The notes under the pieces: generated by a model
Databases searched by the model: none
Seen by the model: only the letters and a program-made list of their open reading frames with translations
What the model was told of the DNA's origin: nothing
NCBI GenBank assembly: GCA_964372275.1
Contig: CAYJRR010000178.1
Location: forward strand, 1-7,048
Reading direction: 5' to 3'
Source of the DNA: CAYJRR01 sp964372275 [NCBI: uncultured bacterium]
GTDB taxonomy: Bacteria > CAYJRR01
Length of the DNA: 7,048 nt
Shown here: one piece after another, positions 6,191-7,048 of the stretch
Layout: each line of letters opens with the position of its first letter
How positions within the stretch are numbered: the first letter of the stretch is position 1
Program-made: the position numbers and the translations under genes

Positions 6191-7048
6191 GTCCGGGGCA
6201 TGGCGGAGGTCCCCCCGGAAGCGCGAGGCGTGGGATCGACCGCGCGCTTTCGGTCCTCGGCCTGGCGTCGGCCGCCATCGCCGTCGTGCTCATCGCGTTG
6301 GCGGGCGCGCCCGCGGAACCGGACCGTCCGGAACGGGCCGGTTCGACGCGGGTCGCCGATCCGACGGGCACGCGGGCGCTGTTCGAGCTCCTTCGACGGC
6401 GGGGGTTCGAGGTCTCGACCGTGGAGACGGCCGATCTGGCCGCGCCCGACGGCGCCGCGCTGGCCCTGATCGACGCCCCGCTCGACGCCGGCGAGGCCGA
6501 GGCGCTCGTCGCTCGGGTCCGCGCCGGATCGTCGCTGTTCGTGGCCGACGGCGCGGAGTCATCGCCGCTCTGGTCGTCGCTGGGCCTCGTCGCCACCGCC
6601 GACGGCACGGCGGGTCGCGTTCGTCCCGCCTGGCCGTCCCCGGCGGTCGATGGGGTCGGACGGGTCGAGAGCGGCGGCGGTCTCCGCGCGCGGTTCGAGG
6701 TCGGAGACGACGGAACGAGTCTCGGATGGGTGGAGCTCCTCGGCGACGACGCCGGCGCGGTCGCCGCCGCACGCCGCCTCGGCGCCGGCGAGGTGATCGT
6801 CCTCCTCGATCCCTCGATCGTCCGCAATGCCGGCCTCCCGCGCGCGCACAACGCCCGGTTCGCCGTGAACGCCCTGGCATCCCTCGCGGGGGAGGGTCGC
6901 CGTGTGGTGTTCGACGAGTACCACCACGGCTTCCGGCTGGAACGGACCGTTTCCGGCTGGATCGCGCGGGCCGGACTGCTCCGTGCCGCGTGGTTCGCGG
7001 CGCTGGCGCTCCTTCTCGAAGGCGCGCGGCGCCGGACGCGACGCCTCG
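6187..7048 (+). CDS. DUF4350 domain-containing membrane protein (3' end beyond window)
   Basis: About 287 codons are visible; the reading frame is open at the right edge. After a short glycine-rich, basic N-terminus comes a membrane helix (about 20-41), followed by the DUF4350 domain outside the membrane. Family hallmarks are DPTGTRALFELLRRRGFEV (58-76), where a substrate-binding-like fold begins; an alternating strand/helix pattern with LALIDAPLDAGEAEALV; GAGEVIVLLDPSIVRNAGL followed by HNARFAVNAL; and the signature VVFDEYHHG. A second hydrophobic segment (GLLRAAWFAALALLLE) is beginning at the edge. The biochemical role of DUF4350 is not established. It is translationally coupled to the DUF4129 gene through a GTGA overlap, and this pair usually accompanies a MoxR ATPase and a DUF58 protein. 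Confidence 0.85.
   Translation, partial: MSPGHGGGPPGSARRGIDRALSVLGLASAAIAVVLIALAGAPAEPDRPERAGSTRVADPTGTRALFELLRRRGFEVSTVETADLAAPDGAALALIDAPLDAGEAEALVARVRAGSSLFVADGAESSPLWSSLGLVATADGTAGRVRPAWPSPAVDGVGRVESGGGLRARFEVGDDGTSLGWVELLGDDAGAVAAARRLGAGEVIVLLDPSIVRNAGLPRAHNARFAVNALASLAGEGRRVVFDEYHHGFRLERTVSGWIARAGLLRAAWFAALALLLEGARRRTRRL

Noticed and set aside
6200-6469. Short plus-strand frame at the start of the DUF4350 gene
   Set aside because: It starts at an ATG in a different frame from the DUF4350 gene, encodes an arginine/serine/proline-rich string, and lies wholly inside the frame that carries the DUF4350 motifs.
4202-6851. Two minus-strand open frames of about 600 codons opposite the operon
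   Set aside because: The products are arginine/proline/glycine-rich with no domain. They cross several plus-strand genes that have clear families, ribosome binding sites and coupled junctions.

Overview
This is a GC-rich, tightly packed bacterial chromosomal segment. GTG and TTG starts are common, and stops and starts overlap at several gene junctions. Two minus-strand genes on the left (lysyl-tRNA synthetase and a secreted family 1 glycosidase) diverge from a compact five-gene plus-strand run on the right. I see no mobile element, CRISPR array, tRNA or rRNA. The B-box-like zinc finger/YIP1, DUF4129 and DUF4350 proteins together would fit an environmental phylum such as Acidobacteriota, Eisenbacteria or Gemmatimonadota. 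That placement is a guess from gene content, not a demonstrated taxonomy.

Left block (1-2683, minus). lysS enters from its start at 1076 and runs off the left edge before its last third. Upstream of it (in its reading direction) lies a GH1 beta-glycosidase with a lipoprotein signal and an apparently intact active site. The 98 bases between them hold a good promoter for lysS (TTGACG, 17 bases, TAGGGT), a hairpin plus T-run at its predicted transcription start, and a GC hairpin just after the glycosidase stop.

Divergent gap (2684-2716). Only 33 bases separate the glycosidase from the plus-strand genes. The glycosidase promoter also reads as a TGAC-type -35, 17 bases and TAGGGT, which places its RNA start on or next to the start codon. 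A short inverted repeat fills the spacer of that promoter.

Right block (2717-7048, plus). The order is: zinc finger + YIP1 membrane protein; zinc finger + one membrane helix + GspG-like pseudopilin domain; a polytopic membrane protein resembling the GPDPase_memb/YciC type; a DUF4129 protein; and a DUF4350 protein cut by the right edge. Junctions are 1 base apart, overlapping by 4, abutting, and overlapping by 4, so this is very probably one translationally coupled operon. All five products are predicted to be membrane-anchored. DUF4129 followed by DUF4350 is usually found next to a MoxR AAA+ ATPase and a DUF58 protein, which I would expect just past the right edge.

The most unusual item is the second plus-strand protein. 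It joins a cytoplasmic-type zinc finger to a GspG-like periplasmic domain and lacks the prepilin-peptidase signal that pseudopilins need. Its zinc finger has exactly the same ligand spacing as the finger of the preceding gene, which has lost one cysteine to glycine.
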